A stretch of 64,000 nucleotides of DNA from Siminovitchia terrae (GCF_003605405.2 NZ_QYTW02000015.1:53308-117307), one strand, 5' to 3'; counted from the stretch's first letter, positions 46,001-55,404 are shown. The notes: generated by a model from the sequence alone, not told the origin. A program made the numbers and translations.

Positions 46001-46018
46001 ATTGAATTTTAATTCAAT
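46001..46018. promoter_or_regulatory. AT-rich palindrome, candidate enhancer site
   Basis: ATTGAATT TT AATTCAAT, perfect 8-bp arms, about 85-100 bp upstream of the sigma-54 promoter. Related TTGAATTAAA and TTGAATCAAA words flank it (45971, 46020). This is the expected position for an enhancer-binding activator; no such activator gene is in the window. Confidence 0.55.
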
Positions 46019-46131
46019 GTTGAATCAAATATATGATATTTTTCAAACAAAATTGCAAGCACTTGTCCATCGACAGGTAGAATGTAGTACATCCCGCACG
46101 ACAAAAAACGTATCTAACCCTCTTAACAAAT

Positions 46132-46161
46132 AAAGAGCGGCCCGCTAAGCGAACCGCCCTT
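46132..46161 (-). terminator. terminator after the rodA-like gene
   Basis: AGGGCGG/CCGCTCTT-type GC-rich stem around TTCGCTTAGCGG, followed on the minus strand by TTTATTTG, directly after the stop codon. Confidence 0.65.
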
Positions 46162-46163
46162 AC

Positions 46164-47339
46164 TCAATCATTTGAAGAAAACATATACTTTTTAAAATGG
46201 TAACGGATAGACATGATGATCCCGATCGCAAGCATATTAGAAAGCAGCGAACTCCCCCCATAGCTAATGAAAGGAAGCGGAATACCTGTAATCGGCAAAA
46301 GTCCAATGGTCATACCGATATTTTGAAAAACGTGAAATGTAATCATCGAGATAACCCCGACGCAAATATAGGAATAAAAAGGATTTTTCGTATCAAGACC
46401 GACTCTTGTAATCTGATAAATCAGCAGGAAAAAGAGACTGATGACGATGCTTCCGCCTATAAAACCGAACTCCTCCCCAAGCGTACTGAAGATAAAGTCC
46501 GAATGACTTTCCGGCATGTATACTTCCCTGTTTCCAAAGCCTTTTCCACTTGTCATCCCCGAACCGATCGCCTGCAGCGATTTTACAAGCTGGAATCCTT
46601 CATTCGACTGATACGTGTACGGGTCGAGCCAAGAATAGATCCGTTTGAATTGATATGGTTTTACGCCAAAATACTTTAAATACTGCGGCATTTCAATCGC
46701 AATATAAAGAACCGTTCCTCCTAACAGGGAAACCCCTGAAAAAATAGGGACCAATAGTTTCCATGTGATTCCTGATACGAGAACCATTCCCAGGAAAATG
46801 GCCAAGAATACAAGAGAAGTTCCGAGGTCCGGCTGCTTTAAAATAAATAACACAGGCACTGCTATCGCAAATCCAAGCTTGAGCAATAGCCAAAAATCCG
46901 TTTTCGTCGTTTTATGGATAAACTTCACATGATGATCCGTAGCTATTCTAGCCAACACCAATATCGTAAATACTTTCATGAATTCCGATGGCTGAATGGC
47001 TCCAACTTTAGGTATGAAAAACCAGCTTTGTGCGCCGTTTACCCTTTTTGTAAAATCAATATTGTCAGGTGAAAGAATTAGAACAATCAGCATAAAAAGC
47101 CCAATTCCATATAAGTACCAGGAGATTTTTCTTAGCTGTTCCGAGTCAAACTGCATGACAAAAACAGCAACAAATGATCCGAGTGTATACCAAAACACCT
47201 GCTGAAGGACGAAGTTTTGTTTATATTGCCCTGTTGTCTGGGCGCTATAGATAATGATCAAACTCGCGATCATCATCAGCATTAAAGTTAATATGATCCC
47301 GTAATCGATTTTGGGAATTTGTCTTCTCTGTGAGGTCAT
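46164..47339 (-). CDS. rodA: RodA-type SEDS peptidoglycan polymerase
   Basis: 391-residue SEDS-family membrane protein with about 10 membrane segments; polymerises glycan strands with a class B PBP during elongation. Conserved motifs KVGAIQPSEFMK, LKQPDLGTSLVF, SHSDFIFSTLGEEFGF and the C-terminal TGIPLPFISYGGSSLL are all present. RodA is preferred to FtsW/SpoVE from the short N-terminus and overall length, but this is a family-level call and Bacillus genomes often have more than one. ATG after GAGGAGAATTGG. It stands alone here. Confidence 0.82.
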   Translation of the reverse strand: MTSQRRQIPKIDYGIILTLMLMMIASLIIIYSAQTTGQYKQNFVLQQVFWYTLGSFVAVFVMQFDSEQLRKISWYLYGIGLFMLIVLILSPDNIDFTKRVNGAQSWFFIPKVGAIQPSEFMKVFTILVLARIATDHHVKFIHKTTKTDFWLLLKLGFAIAVPVLFILKQPDLGTSLVFLAIFLGMVLVSGITWKLLVPIFSGVSLLGGTVLYIAIEMPQYLKYFGVKPYQFKRIYSWLDPYTYQSNEGFQLVKSLQAIGSGMTSGKGFGNREVYMPESHSDFIFSTLGEEFGFIGGSIVISLFFLLIYQITRVGLDTKNPFYSYICVGVISMITFHVFQNIGMTIGLLPITGIPLPFISYGGSSLLSNMLAIGIIMSIRYHFKKYMFSSND

Positions 47340-47723
47340 TCCAATTCTCCTCTTTAATGAAAAAATAACGCTGTAGCCATCTTAACATTATACTGAATGA
47401 TGAATGATTTAAAAAGCAACAAATTATGTCGATTTCCGACAAAAACACGAAAATCGGGAAATTTTTTTAATAGCACATTTTATTTTCGTCAATAAGTTCA
47501 AAGGCTACTACCTTACTTTAACATAAAACAATGCCAAGTTTCCGATCAGCTATTTTTATTACTTCCTCTAACCGCTCCCTTAAACGGAATGGAAATCCAA
47601 TATTTTCCCTTTTTGTCATATAACTATCGACATCCTTCATTTACCAAAAAGAGAATGTTTTAAATCACCTTTCACCAGGTAAACATAAAATAGCTAGGAC
47701 CCAAAGGAAGGGAAGTGAAACGA
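47340..47723. other. intergenic region upstream of rodA
   Basis: Holds the rodA upstream region and a terminator-like hairpin ATTTCCGA/TCGGGAAAT followed by a T-run at 47432-47467 on the plus strand, without a plus-strand gene before it. A SigB-like promoter is at 47657. No coding frame is credible. Confidence 0.45.
47657..47682 (+). promoter_or_regulatory. possible SigB-type promoter
   Basis: GTTTTA, 14 bases, AGGTAA, close to the SigB consensus GTTTAA/GGGTAA with one mismatch in each box, about 40 bp before the small lmo0937-type gene. Confidence 0.35.
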
Positions 47724-47873
47724 ATGCTTTGGACAATCATTGGTATATTGATTGTATTATGGATTCTAGGCCTTATCGCCAAGATCGGCGGCGCACTCAT
47801 TCATATTCTGCTTGTAGCGGCCGTCATCATCTTTATCGTTTATTTGGTTATGAGGAGAAATAACGCAAGGTAA
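47724..47873 (+). CDS. lmo0937-family small membrane protein
   Basis: 49-residue hydrophobic peptide starting MLWTIIGILIVLWILGLIAK and then IGGALIHILLVAAVIIFIVY, which is the pattern of the lmo0937 family (DUF5670): two membrane segments joined by a K-I-G-G turn. Members are common in Firmicutes and often stress-induced; the function is unknown. Ribosome site GGAAGGGAAGTG lies upstream of the ATG, and a SigB-like promoter precedes it. Confidence 0.8.
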   Translation: MLWTIIGILIVLWILGLIAKIGGALIHILLVAAVIIFIVYLVMRRNNAR

Positions 47874-48184
47874 TATGAAAGACTCAAGCGCATCGGCTTT
47901 AAACTGAGTCCAATGCAAAAATCCTTGGTCAGTTCGAGAAAATCATCCTACTCACAAAAAGGCTGTACTGCGGCTGGATGAAGTTTATAGGTATAAAGAC
48001 CCTCATGCATTATAAAGGAGAGTCAGCACAAAGTACTGAAAAAGGATGAGCAAACACCCTGTTCATCGGTTAGTCAAAGTATATTCACAAGAAGAATAAA
48101 AACCGGGCCGTCTAAAAAGCCCCTAAAATGAATCAGCCGAAGAAATTTCTCCGGCTGATGTTGCATTTTGGACAGCTACCTCCG

Positions 48185-48288
48185 CCAATCGTGACTGTTT
48201 TGACTGAAAGCCGTTTAAGATGGGTACCTTTCGCTACCAATCATTACCGTTTTAACTGCAAACCACTTAAGTTAGGCATCTTTCTTCA
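48185..48288. repeat. two imperfect 52-bp tandem units
   Basis: Both units begin CCAATC and share the pattern GTTTTRACTG-AA-CC-TTAAG..GG..CTTTC. They are clearly related but differ at many positions, so an old duplication. Confidence 0.55.
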
Positions 48289-48295
48289 CTCATAA

Positions 48296-48340
48296 AACAA
48301 TAAAGAAACGGGAGCTTACTTTTCTGGACATCCCCGTTTC
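48296..48340 (-). terminator. terminator of the ElaA-like gene
   Basis: GAAACGGG/CCCGTTTC stem with a long loop, followed on the minus strand by TTTATTG. It starts a few bases after the stop codon. Confidence 0.6.
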
Positions 48341-48344
48341 ATGC

Positions 48345-48791
48345 TTATTCAAATTTCAGGAGCATATCAGCATGCGGAATTCCCTCGTCCAAATACACTT
48401 CTGAAACCTTTTCAAATCCGAAAGAACCATAAAAAGATAGTAAATATTCCTGGGCCTGCAACCTGACCGCCTTTACCTTCAGTTCTTCCCGAATAAAATC
48501 AATAGCCCTAGTCATCAATTCACCAGCCAAGCCGCGTCCTCTGTATGCCTCTTTTACCAATACTCTTCCTATGGACAGCTCCTGATACGTAGTACCTGCC
48601 GGCAGTATCCGAGCATAGGCAGCAATCTCCTTTCCATCGCAGGCATAAATATGGTAGGAAGTCTGATCAAAATTATCAAGCTCCCTGTATGGGCATTGTT
48701 GTTCCACAACAAAAATATCCACACGCTCTCGCAATATGCTATATAGCTCATCAATGGTCATTTCTTCAAAAGCTTTTAATTTCCACTCCAT
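48345..48791 (-). CDS. elaA: ElaA-like GNAT acetyltransferase
   Basis: 148-residue GNAT of the ElaA type. The family-typical opening is EMTIDELYSILRERVDIFVVEQQCPYRELDNFD, followed by AYARILPAG, the acetyl-CoA loop VKEAYRGRGLAGELM and the C-terminal YGSFGFEKVSEVYLDEGIPH. Predicted cytoplasmic acetyl-CoA-dependent N-acetyltransferase with unknown acceptor. ATG at 48791 after GAGGG. A single-gene unit. Confidence 0.85.
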   Translation of the reverse strand: MEWKLKAFEEMTIDELYSILRERVDIFVVEQQCPYRELDNFDQTSYHIYACDGKEIAAYARILPAGTTYQELSIGRVLVKEAYRGRGLAGELMTRAIDFIREELKVKAVRLQAQEYLLSFYGSFGFEKVSEVYLDEGIPHADMLLKFE

Positions 48792-49000
48792 CCGCGGTAT
48801 CCCTCTTCATTATTATTTTATTGAATTATAACACACTTCATTTTGCTTCCATTCATAGCGATTGGTTATTTTGGGGGCTTTATGAGTGCTATGCTTAATT
48901 GAATGATCACAAGTTTAATAGACCTTTCTTACGTTGGTGCTATCATTAACCAAACACGAGAGCTCTTATTTTCTATGACGCTTCTAGTAGAAAGCCAAAC

Positions 49001-49191
49001 AAATGCGCCTTGGCGTATTTGCGCCCAGATTTTATCGAGCTCCGCTCGATAAATTTCCTCTGAAAATCTGTGGCATCCGCCGGACCTTTGACTTTATTCA
49101 GCCGGGGTTTGAACTCCCGCTGAATAGATTACCAATATGCATTCATCTTACCACTTGTAGAAGTTGGAGATTTCTGCTGAATGAAGTTAAA
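49001..49191 (+). repeat. 190-bp hairpin repeat, copy G
   Basis: Full-length; unlike other copies it is preceded by AAC rather than ATC. It is the first of a close direct pair with copy H, 57 bp apart. Confidence 0.9.
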
Positions 49192-49248
49192 CTTAAATAC
49201 AATCATATTTCTCTAAAAAAGTGCATATTTTACTATGACTGAATATAT

Positions 49249-49442
49249 ATCAAATGCGCCTTGGCGTATTTGCGCCCAGATTTTATCGAGCTCCGCTTGA
49301 TAAATTTCCTCTGAAAATCTGTGGCATCCGCCGGAGGGTTTAACTTTATTCAGCCTGGGTTTGAACCCCCACTGAATGGAATACCAATATGCTTTCATCA
49401 CACCACTTACTGAAGTAGGAGACTTCTGATGAATGAAGTTAA
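49249..49442 (+). repeat. 190-bp hairpin repeat, copy H
   Basis: Full-length, same orientation as copy G. The first stem has GCTTGAT in place of GCTCGAT, a change that keeps a G-T pair. Confidence 0.9.
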
Positions 49443-49605
49443 GCCTATACAACATCCTTCATCAGTCCTAGGAATAGACCATACGGCTCATGTGTTTAAA
49501 TAGAAAGATTGATATAGTGAAAATAACTTTTTTTCAACACCTACAATTACCTGAATTTCCTAAATAACTTCACAGCAACATGAACCAAGGATGGTGATTT
49601 GAAAA

Positions 49606-50589
49606 TTGACAGCATTATTAGATGTACAAAATTTAAAAACTCACTTTTTTACAAATAAAAAAGTCATCCCTGCGGTGGACGGTGTTGACATCAAAATCAA
49701 CAAAGGGGAAACTGTGGCCCTAGTCGGGGAATCTGGCTCTGGAAAAAGCATCACCTCTCTTTCTATTATGAAATTAGTCCCAAGTCCGCCAGGAGAAATC
49801 GTAGACGGTACAATCATTTTCGATGGAGCGGATTTGGCAGCGCTTCCGGAAGAGGAGATGTACCGTATCCGTGGAAATGATATATCTATGATATTTCAGG
49901 AGCCGATGACCTCTTTAAACCCCGTTTTGACAATAGGCGAGCAAATCACTGAAGTGTTGATCTATCACAAAAAGCTATCCAAAAGAGAAGCAGCTAGAAG
50001 GGCTGTTGATCTGTTGAACATGGTGGGATTTTCCCGTGCCAAAGAGATGCTTGCTGAATATCCGCACAGGCTATCTGGTGGAATGAGACAACGCGTCATG
50101 ATTGCCATTGCCATGAGCTGTAATCCGAAATTGCTCATCGCCGATGAACCTACAACTGCACTGGATGTAACAATCCAAGCTCAAATCCTCGATTTGATGA
50201 AAAATTTGAGTGAGCAGTTTCATACCTCCATCCTATTGATTACTCATGACCTTGGTGTCGTTTCTGAAATCGCCGACAAAGTGCTTGTCATGTATTGTGG
50301 ACAGGTTGTGGAAGAGGCTTTGGTTGATGACTTGTTCAACAAACCATTGCACCCATATACTGTCGGCCTGATGAATTCAATGCCATCTATAGACAATGAT
50401 TCTGAAAGACTTGTACCTATCCAGGGCAGCGTGCCTTCCCCCGAACACTATCCAAAAGGGTGCCGCTTTGCTTCCCGCTGTCCGCATGCGTTTGACCGCT
50501 GCATTCAGGAAAGTCCCAACTTGATAGCAGTCGAAAGCTCCCGGTCAGTACGCTGTTTTTTATACACCGAAGAGGAGGTTACATCATGA
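49606..50589 (+). CDS. appD: peptide ABC transporter ATPase (AppD/OppD type)
   Basis: 327-residue ATPase of an oligopeptide importer. Walker A GESGSGKS, signature LSGGMRQRVMIA, Walker B LLIADEPTTALDVT, followed by the OppD/DppD C-terminal region with a cysteine-rich FeS-like motif (CRFASRCPHAFDRC). TTG start after GGTGAT. Order D-F-A-B-C of the five genes is that of B. subtilis app rather than opp (A-B-C-D-F), so I use app names. It shares ATGA overlap with the next gene. Confidence 0.85.
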   Translation: MTALLDVQNLKTHFFTNKKVIPAVDGVDIKINKGETVALVGESGSGKSITSLSIMKLVPSPPGEIVDGTIIFDGADLAALPEEEMYRIRGNDISMIFQEPMTSLNPVLTIGEQITEVLIYHKKLSKREAARRAVDLLNMVGFSRAKEMLAEYPHRLSGGMRQRVMIAIAMSCNPKLLIADEPTTALDVTIQAQILDLMKNLSEQFHTSILLITHDLGVVSEIADKVLVMYCGQVVEEALVDDLFNKPLHPYTVGLMNSMPSIDNDSERLVPIQGSVPSPEHYPKGCRFASRCPHAFDRCIQESPNLIAVESSRSVRCFLYTEEEVTS

Positions 50590-51605
50590 CGACTACCTTG
50601 GAGAAGCAGAAGCCGTGGAAGGAAAACGCAACAGAATACCTGCTCGAGTCTGTTAATTTGACCAAGCATTTCCCAATTAAATCAGGCGTCTTTCAAAAGA
50701 CTACCGGGCATATCAAAGCAGTCGACGGGATATCCCTCTTTGTAAAAAAAGGGGAAACATTGGGGATTGTCGGTGAGTCTGGCTGCGGCAAGTCAACTGC
50801 TGGCCGGACATTCATCCGGTTGTATGAACCAACAGAAGGAAAAATTCTTTTTAAAGGGAAAGATATTTCACATCTTTCTGAAAGCACACTCAGCCGTACC
50901 GTCAGAAAAAATATTCAAATGGTTTTTCAAGATCCATATGCATCAATGAATCCTCGTAAAACGCTGAAGTCAATTTTAAGCGAGCCGCTTATCACACATC
51001 AATTATATGATAGGAAAGGCCGTGATCAGAAAATCTCTGAACTGTTGAATCGGGTCGGACTCAATCCTTCCTTTATTAACCGTTATCCGCATGAGTTTTC
51101 AGGTGGACAGCGTCAGCGGATCGGGATAGCGCGAGCTCTGGCTCTTCATCCAGAATTGATCATAGCAGACGAGGCAGTTTCTGCCCTTGATGTCTCGATC
51201 CAAGCACAAATTATCAATTTAATGGAGGATCTACAGGAGGAGTTCAGCCTCACTTATATTTTTATCTCCCATGATTTGAGTGTTGTCCGCCATATAAGCG
51301 ACCGGGTCGCAGTCATGTACCTGGGGAAAATCATGGAATTTGCACGAAAAAAAGATTTATATGGAGATCCTCTTCACCCTTATACAAGGGCCTTGCTTTC
51401 TGCTGTTCCTGCACCAGGAAAACGCGGCGTGGAAAATCGGGAAAGAATTGTTTTAAAAGGAGATCTGCCAAGCCCGGCTAGCCCGCCCCCCGGATGTGTC
51501 TTCCACACAAGATGTCCGGCAGCAATGGATGTATGCCGGAAAGTCACCCCTAAATTCCAAGAGTTGAAAAAAGAGCATTTTGTTGCTTGCCATTTATACC
51601 AGTGA
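50586..51605 (+). CDS. appF: peptide ABC transporter ATPase (AppF/OppF type)
   Basis: 339-residue second ATPase. Walker A GESGCGKST, signature FSGGQRQRIGIA, Walker B LIIADEAVSALDVS, and a C-terminal cysteine motif (PPGCVFHTRCPAAMDVC). It pairs with AppD to power uptake. The start overlaps the appD stop as ATGA. Confidence 0.88.
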   Translation: MTTTLEKQKPWKENATEYLLESVNLTKHFPIKSGVFQKTTGHIKAVDGISLFVKKGETLGIVGESGCGKSTAGRTFIRLYEPTEGKILFKGKDISHLSESTLSRTVRKNIQMVFQDPYASMNPRKTLKSILSEPLITHQLYDRKGRDQKISELLNRVGLNPSFINRYPHEFSGGQRQRIGIARALALHPELIIADEAVSALDVSIQAQIINLMEDLQEEFSLTYIFISHDLSVVRHISDRVAVMYLGKIMEFARKKDLYGDPLHPYTRALLSAVPAPGKRGVENRERIVLKGDLPSPASPPPGCVFHTRCPAAMDVCRKVTPKFQELKKEHFVACHLYQ

Positions 51606-51692
51606 AGGTGGTCTCCAACACTTGAAAGGGGTGATTCACGACAGAATGATTGTCTATTGAACACCAAAAATTATTTAATAGGGGGACTAACC

Positions 51693-53348
51693 ATGAGAAA
51701 AACAGCTTGGTTAATATTGTGCATGATACTTGTTCTTTCGTTGTTTCTTGCTGCATGCAGCGGCAGGGATAAAACAGCAACGAACGGGGATAAATCAGCG
51801 GACGATGGTCAAGCAGCTGAGAATAAAGAACCGGTGGATGGTGGAGACCTCATTATGGGTTCTTCCGGATCGCCAACTCTGTTTAACCCTATGTACTCGG
51901 ACGACGAAGTAAGCGGAGAGGTTCAGGACTTGATTTTTAGCGGCCTTGTCGGCTCAAATAAGGAGGACTTCACACCCAACACAGATCAATTGGCCAAAAG
52001 TGTTAAAGAATCCGAGGACGGACTTACGTATACAGTAACATTGAAAGAAGACATAAAATTTCATGATGGAGAAAATTTAACTGCCGATGATGTTGTTTTC
52101 ACTTACAACATACCGCTGAATAAAGATTATGATGGACCACGCAAGTCTAATTTCGAAGCTTTGGAAAGTGTTGAGAAAGTGGATGACTTAACTGTTAAAT
52201 TCCACATGAAAAAAGTAGATGCACAGTTCCACACTGTTGGCTTGAGCTTCGAAATTTTACCCGAGCATATTTTAAAAGACGTTCCTGTCAGCGAACTTGG
52301 AGAACATGAATTCAATACAAAAAATCCGATCGGTTCAGGCCCATTCAAATTTGTAGAATGGAAGGAAGGCGAATACCTAAAAGTTGAAGCCTTTGATGAC
52401 TACTACCAGGGCCGGCCGCATTTAGATTCAATCACGATGAAGTTTGTACCGGATGCGAACGCCATGCTGACACAGCTCCAAAATCGAGATATTGATTTCT
52501 GGGCAGGAGTGCCGCCTACGGACATTGAAACCGTCAAATCGTTCCAAGACGAAATCGGAATCAAAGTGGAAGAGGGGTTAGCTCTTCAATATAATTTCTT
52601 TGCTGGTAACTTAAGAAATGACTTGTTCAAAGATAAAAAAGTGCGCCAGGCAATTACTCATGCGATTGACCGTGAAACCATTATTAATGAAATTGTTGAA
52701 GGACATGGAGAAGTTGCCCATACGCCTGAAAGCCCTCTAAGCTGGGCTTATAACGAGGACGTGCCGCAATTTGATTACGATCCCGAAAAAGCAAAGGAAA
52801 TGCTTGCTGAAGCCGGTTGGAAACCAGGAAGTGACGGTATCCTTAAAAAAGACGGCAAGAGATTCTCATTTGAGATGAAGACAAACCAAGGGAATAAAGC
52901 AAGAGAAGATATTGTTGTATTATTACAGGAACAGCTTAAGGAAGTTGGGATTGAAGCGAAGCCAAAAGTGGTAGAATTCAGCTCATTGATTGCAGATCTT
53001 GATCCAGGAGTTTGGAATTTTGATGCGATTGTACTGGGGTGGTCACTTGGAACCGACCCGGACCCGAGCGGCATCTACCATACGAAGGAAATCGAAAAAG
53101 GATTGAACTTTAACGGCTATTCAAATCCTGAGCTTGATAAATTGATGGATCAGCAGCTTCAAGAGAAAGATCGGGACAAACGGAAAAAATTAATTGGTCA
53201 GATCCAGGCCGGCCTTGCGGAAGATCAACCGTACACTTTCCTGTACTATCCAACAGAATTCCGGGTGATGCCTGCTGAATTAGAAGGCTACGAATTCCAT
53301 GCTAAAAAAGTCATTTACAAGCCGCACCAGTGGTGGCTGAATAAATAA
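51693..53348 (+). CDS. appA: oligopeptide-binding lipoprotein (AppA type)
   Basis: 551-residue substrate-binding lipoprotein of the SBP family 5. The signal peptide ends in the lipobox LAAC (Cys22), followed by a charged linker. Binding-domain motifs: GDLIMGSSGSPTLFNPMY, LKEDIKFHDGENLTADDVVFTYN and KKVRQAITHAIDRETII. ATG follows AGGGGGAC; an upstream in-frame TTG (51657) is less likely. It lies between the ATPases and permeases as in app operons, and a strong hairpin follows it. Confidence 0.88.
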   Translation: MRKTAWLILCMILVLSLFLAACSGRDKTATNGDKSADDGQAAENKEPVDGGDLIMGSSGSPTLFNPMYSDDEVSGEVQDLIFSGLVGSNKEDFTPNTDQLAKSVKESEDGLTYTVTLKEDIKFHDGENLTADDVVFTYNIPLNKDYDGPRKSNFEALESVEKVDDLTVKFHMKKVDAQFHTVGLSFEILPEHILKDVPVSELGEHEFNTKNPIGSGPFKFVEWKEGEYLKVEAFDDYYQGRPHLDSITMKFVPDANAMLTQLQNRDIDFWAGVPPTDIETVKSFQDEIGIKVEEGLALQYNFFAGNLRNDLFKDKKVRQAITHAIDRETIINEIVEGHGEVAHTPESPLSWAYNEDVPQFDYDPEKAKEMLAEAGWKPGSDGILKKDGKRFSFEMKTNQGNKAREDIVVLLQEQLKEVGIEAKPKVVEFSSLIADLDPGVWNFDAIVLGWSLGTDPDPSGIYHTKEIEKGLNFNGYSNPELDKLMDQQLQEKDRDKRKKLIGQIQAGLAEDQPYTFLYYPTEFRVMPAELEGYEFHAKKVIYKPHQWWLNK

Positions 53349-53357
53349 TAACGCTAA

Positions 53358-53394
53358 GAAATGGGAAATGGACGCCCATTTCCCATTTCTTTAT
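53358..53394 (+). terminator. attenuating terminator between appA and appB
   Basis: 14-bp perfect stem GAAATGGGAAATGG/CCATTTCCCATTTC with a four-base loop, then TTTATTTG. It probably lets appA be made in excess over the permease genes. Confidence 0.75.
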
Positions 53395-53424
53395 TTGATT
53401 AAACAGCGAAAAGGAGCATAGCGA

Positions 53425-54375
53425 ATGATTTCTTATATTATTCGGCGGATCCTCACGGCGATACCTTTGATGCTCGGGATCACCATTCTTTCATTTGCGA
53501 TCATTAAAGCCGCTCCCGGAGGACCGACATCTTTGTTGATGGATCCGAACACAAAACCGGAGGATAGGGTAAAGTTTGAAGAAAAATACGGGCTAAATGA
53601 CCCAATTTATATTCAGTATGGCAAATGGCTTGGAAATATGGTCAAGGGAGACTTCGGTACATCTCTGATCCGGAGAGGCGTTCCCGTTAGTGAAATGATT
53701 TTAAACAGGCTCCCAAATACCCTGCTGCTAATGGTAGCCTCCACAATATTGGCATTCCTCATCGCCGTGCCGCTCGGTATTTTTTCCGCTATGAGACCCT
53801 ATACGAAACTGGATTATACTGTCACGGTCACTTCTGTTCTTGGTGTAGCCACTCCAAATTTCTGGCTTGGCATTATGTTGATTATCCTCTTCGGTGTTCA
53901 ACTTGGGTGGTTCCCTACCGGGGGGGTCGCAACGCTGAACGCTCCTTTCAGCATTTGGGACAGGCTCCACCATCTGATCATGCCTGCCTTTGTTCTAGCT
54001 GTAGCAGATATGGCTGCTTTGACCCGCTACACGCGTTCCAGTATGATGGAGGTCTTGCAGCAAGATTATATCCGGACGGCCAAATCGAAAGGATTTAAAG
54101 AACGGACAGTCGTGTTAAAACATGGATTACGCAACGGACTAATTCCTATTATCACTATGTTCGGCCTTATGCTCCCGAATTTTATCGCAGGAGCGGCCAT
54201 CACCGAAACGGTTTTCAGCTGGCCGGGCATCGGGAGATTGTTTATTGAATCTGCTTTTACTCGTGATTATCCTGTTATCATGGCAGTGACAGTCTTGACA
54301 GCTGTGTTTGTAGTTATCGGGAACTTATTGGCGGATATTCTATATGCCATTTTTGATCCGCGGATTGAGTATTAA
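53425..54375 (+). CDS. appB: peptide ABC transporter permease (AppB/OppB type)
   Basis: 316-residue permease with about six membrane segments. The N-terminal RRILTAIPLMLGITILSFAIIKAAPGGP and the EAA loop (DYIRTAKSKGFKERTVVLKHGLRNGLIPII region) are typical of OppB/DppB. ATG after AAAGGAGC. Followed by appC after 12 bp. Confidence 0.9.
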   Translation: MISYIIRRILTAIPLMLGITILSFAIIKAAPGGPTSLLMDPNTKPEDRVKFEEKYGLNDPIYIQYGKWLGNMVKGDFGTSLIRRGVPVSEMILNRLPNTLLLMVASTILAFLIAVPLGIFSAMRPYTKLDYTVTVTSVLGVATPNFWLGIMLIILFGVQLGWFPTGGVATLNAPFSIWDRLHHLIMPAFVLAVADMAALTRYTRSSMMEVLQQDYIRTAKSKGFKERTVVLKHGLRNGLIPIITMFGLMLPNFIAGAAITETVFSWPGIGRLFIESAFTRDYPVIMAVTVLTAVFVVIGNLLADILYAIFDPRIEY

Positions 54376-54387
54376 GGGGGGATTTAT

Positions 54388-55299
54388 ATGTCACAAACGA
54401 ACTATGAACCGACAATTAATAACTTGAATATGAACCCCGAAATGAAAGAAAAACCGGAAACACTCACCAAAATATTCATACGTAAGTTTATAAAAAACAA
54501 ATTGGCCGTATTTGGAGCTATCGTCCTTTTTTTAATCATACTTTCCGCCCTGCTCGCTCCCTTGATTGCTCCATATGATCCAGGAGCGACCAGTCTGGCC
54601 AATAAGCTGGCGCCTCCCAACTTAGAAAATTGGCTCGGCACAGATCGATTTGGGCGTGACATTTTTTCCCGCATTCTATATGGCGGAAGAATTTCCCTTC
54701 TTGTCGGTTTTGGATCGGTGGCAGGGGCACTGATCATCGGAACAACTATTGGCGCTATTGCCGGGTATTACGGTGGCCTGGTTGATGCTATATTAATGAG
54801 ATTCGTCGATGTGATTCTCTCTATTCCTACGATATTCTTGCTGATCACGATCGTAGCGATTTTTCAGCCAAGCGTAGACAAACTCATCCTTGTATTTGCC
54901 ATCACCTCATGGACCACCACTGCCAGAATCGTACGCGGGGAATTTTTAACCTTGCGAACAAGGGAGTTTGTACTCGCCTCCAGGACGATTGGAACAAAGC
55001 CAGTAAAAATCATCTTTAGCCATATTTTGCCGAATGCCATGGGCCCCATTATTGTTACAGCCACCTTGCTTGTCGGTACTGTAATCTTGACAGAAGCTGC
55101 TTTAAGCTATTTGGGCCTCGGCGTTCAGCCTCCTACACCAAGCTGGGGGAATATGCTGGAGGATGCCCAGAACTTTACAGTTCTGCTGAAAGCACCTTGG
55201 TACCCTGCATTCCCCGGACTGTTGATCCTAATCACGGTTTTGTGCTTTAACTTTGTAGGAGACGGTTTAAGGGATGCACTTGACCCGAAAAGGGATTAA
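54388..55299 (+). CDS. appC: peptide ABC transporter permease (AppC/OppC type)
   Basis: 303-residue permease. N-terminal [56 protein letters not shown] and the EAA loop [28 protein letters not shown] identify the OppC/DppC type. ATG after AAGGGGGG. Last gene of the operon, ended by the hairpin at 55344. Confidence 0.9.
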   Translation: MSQTNYEPTINNLNMNPEMKEKPETLTKIFIRKFIKNKLAVFGAIVLFLIILSALLAPLIAPYDPGATSLANKLAPPNLENWLGTDRFGRDIFSRILYGGRISLLVGFGSVAGALIIGTTIGAIAGYYGGLVDAILMRFVDVILSIPTIFLLITIVAIFQPSVDKLILVFAITSWTTTARIVRGEFLTLRTREFVLASRTIGTKPVKIIFSHILPNAMGPIIVTATLLVGTVILTEAALSYLGLGVQPPTPSWGNMLEDAQNFTVLLKAPWYPAFPGLLILITVLCFNFVGDGLRDALDPKRD

Positions 55300-55343
55300 C
55301 ACTTATGATGAGCCTACAATATTGGCAAAATCCATTCAAAAGA

Positions 55344-55392
55344 AAAACCGGTTCTGTTCATGCTTTCCAAGTTCATGAGCAGAGCCGGTTTT
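55344..55392 (+). terminator. terminator of the app operon
   Basis: AAAACCGG-TTCTG / CAGAG-CCGGTTTT long stem with a 20-odd-base loop, T-run inside the right arm; it directly precedes repeat copy I. Confidence 0.7.
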
Positions 55393-55404
55393 CATATTTA
55401 TCGT

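Larger units (their letters stand above)
47874..48344. other. intergenic region with hairpins and a 52-bp tandem repeat
   Basis: Contains an AATCAGCCG/CGGCTGATG hairpin near 48132-48162, two imperfect copies of a 52-bp unit (48185-48236 and 48237-48288), and the acetyltransferase terminator. No gene recognised. Confidence 0.55.

Noticed and set aside
47432..47467. Terminator-like hairpin as evidence of a lost plus-strand gene
   Set aside because: No plus-strand coding remnant precedes it within the antisense of rodA; kept only as a structural note.
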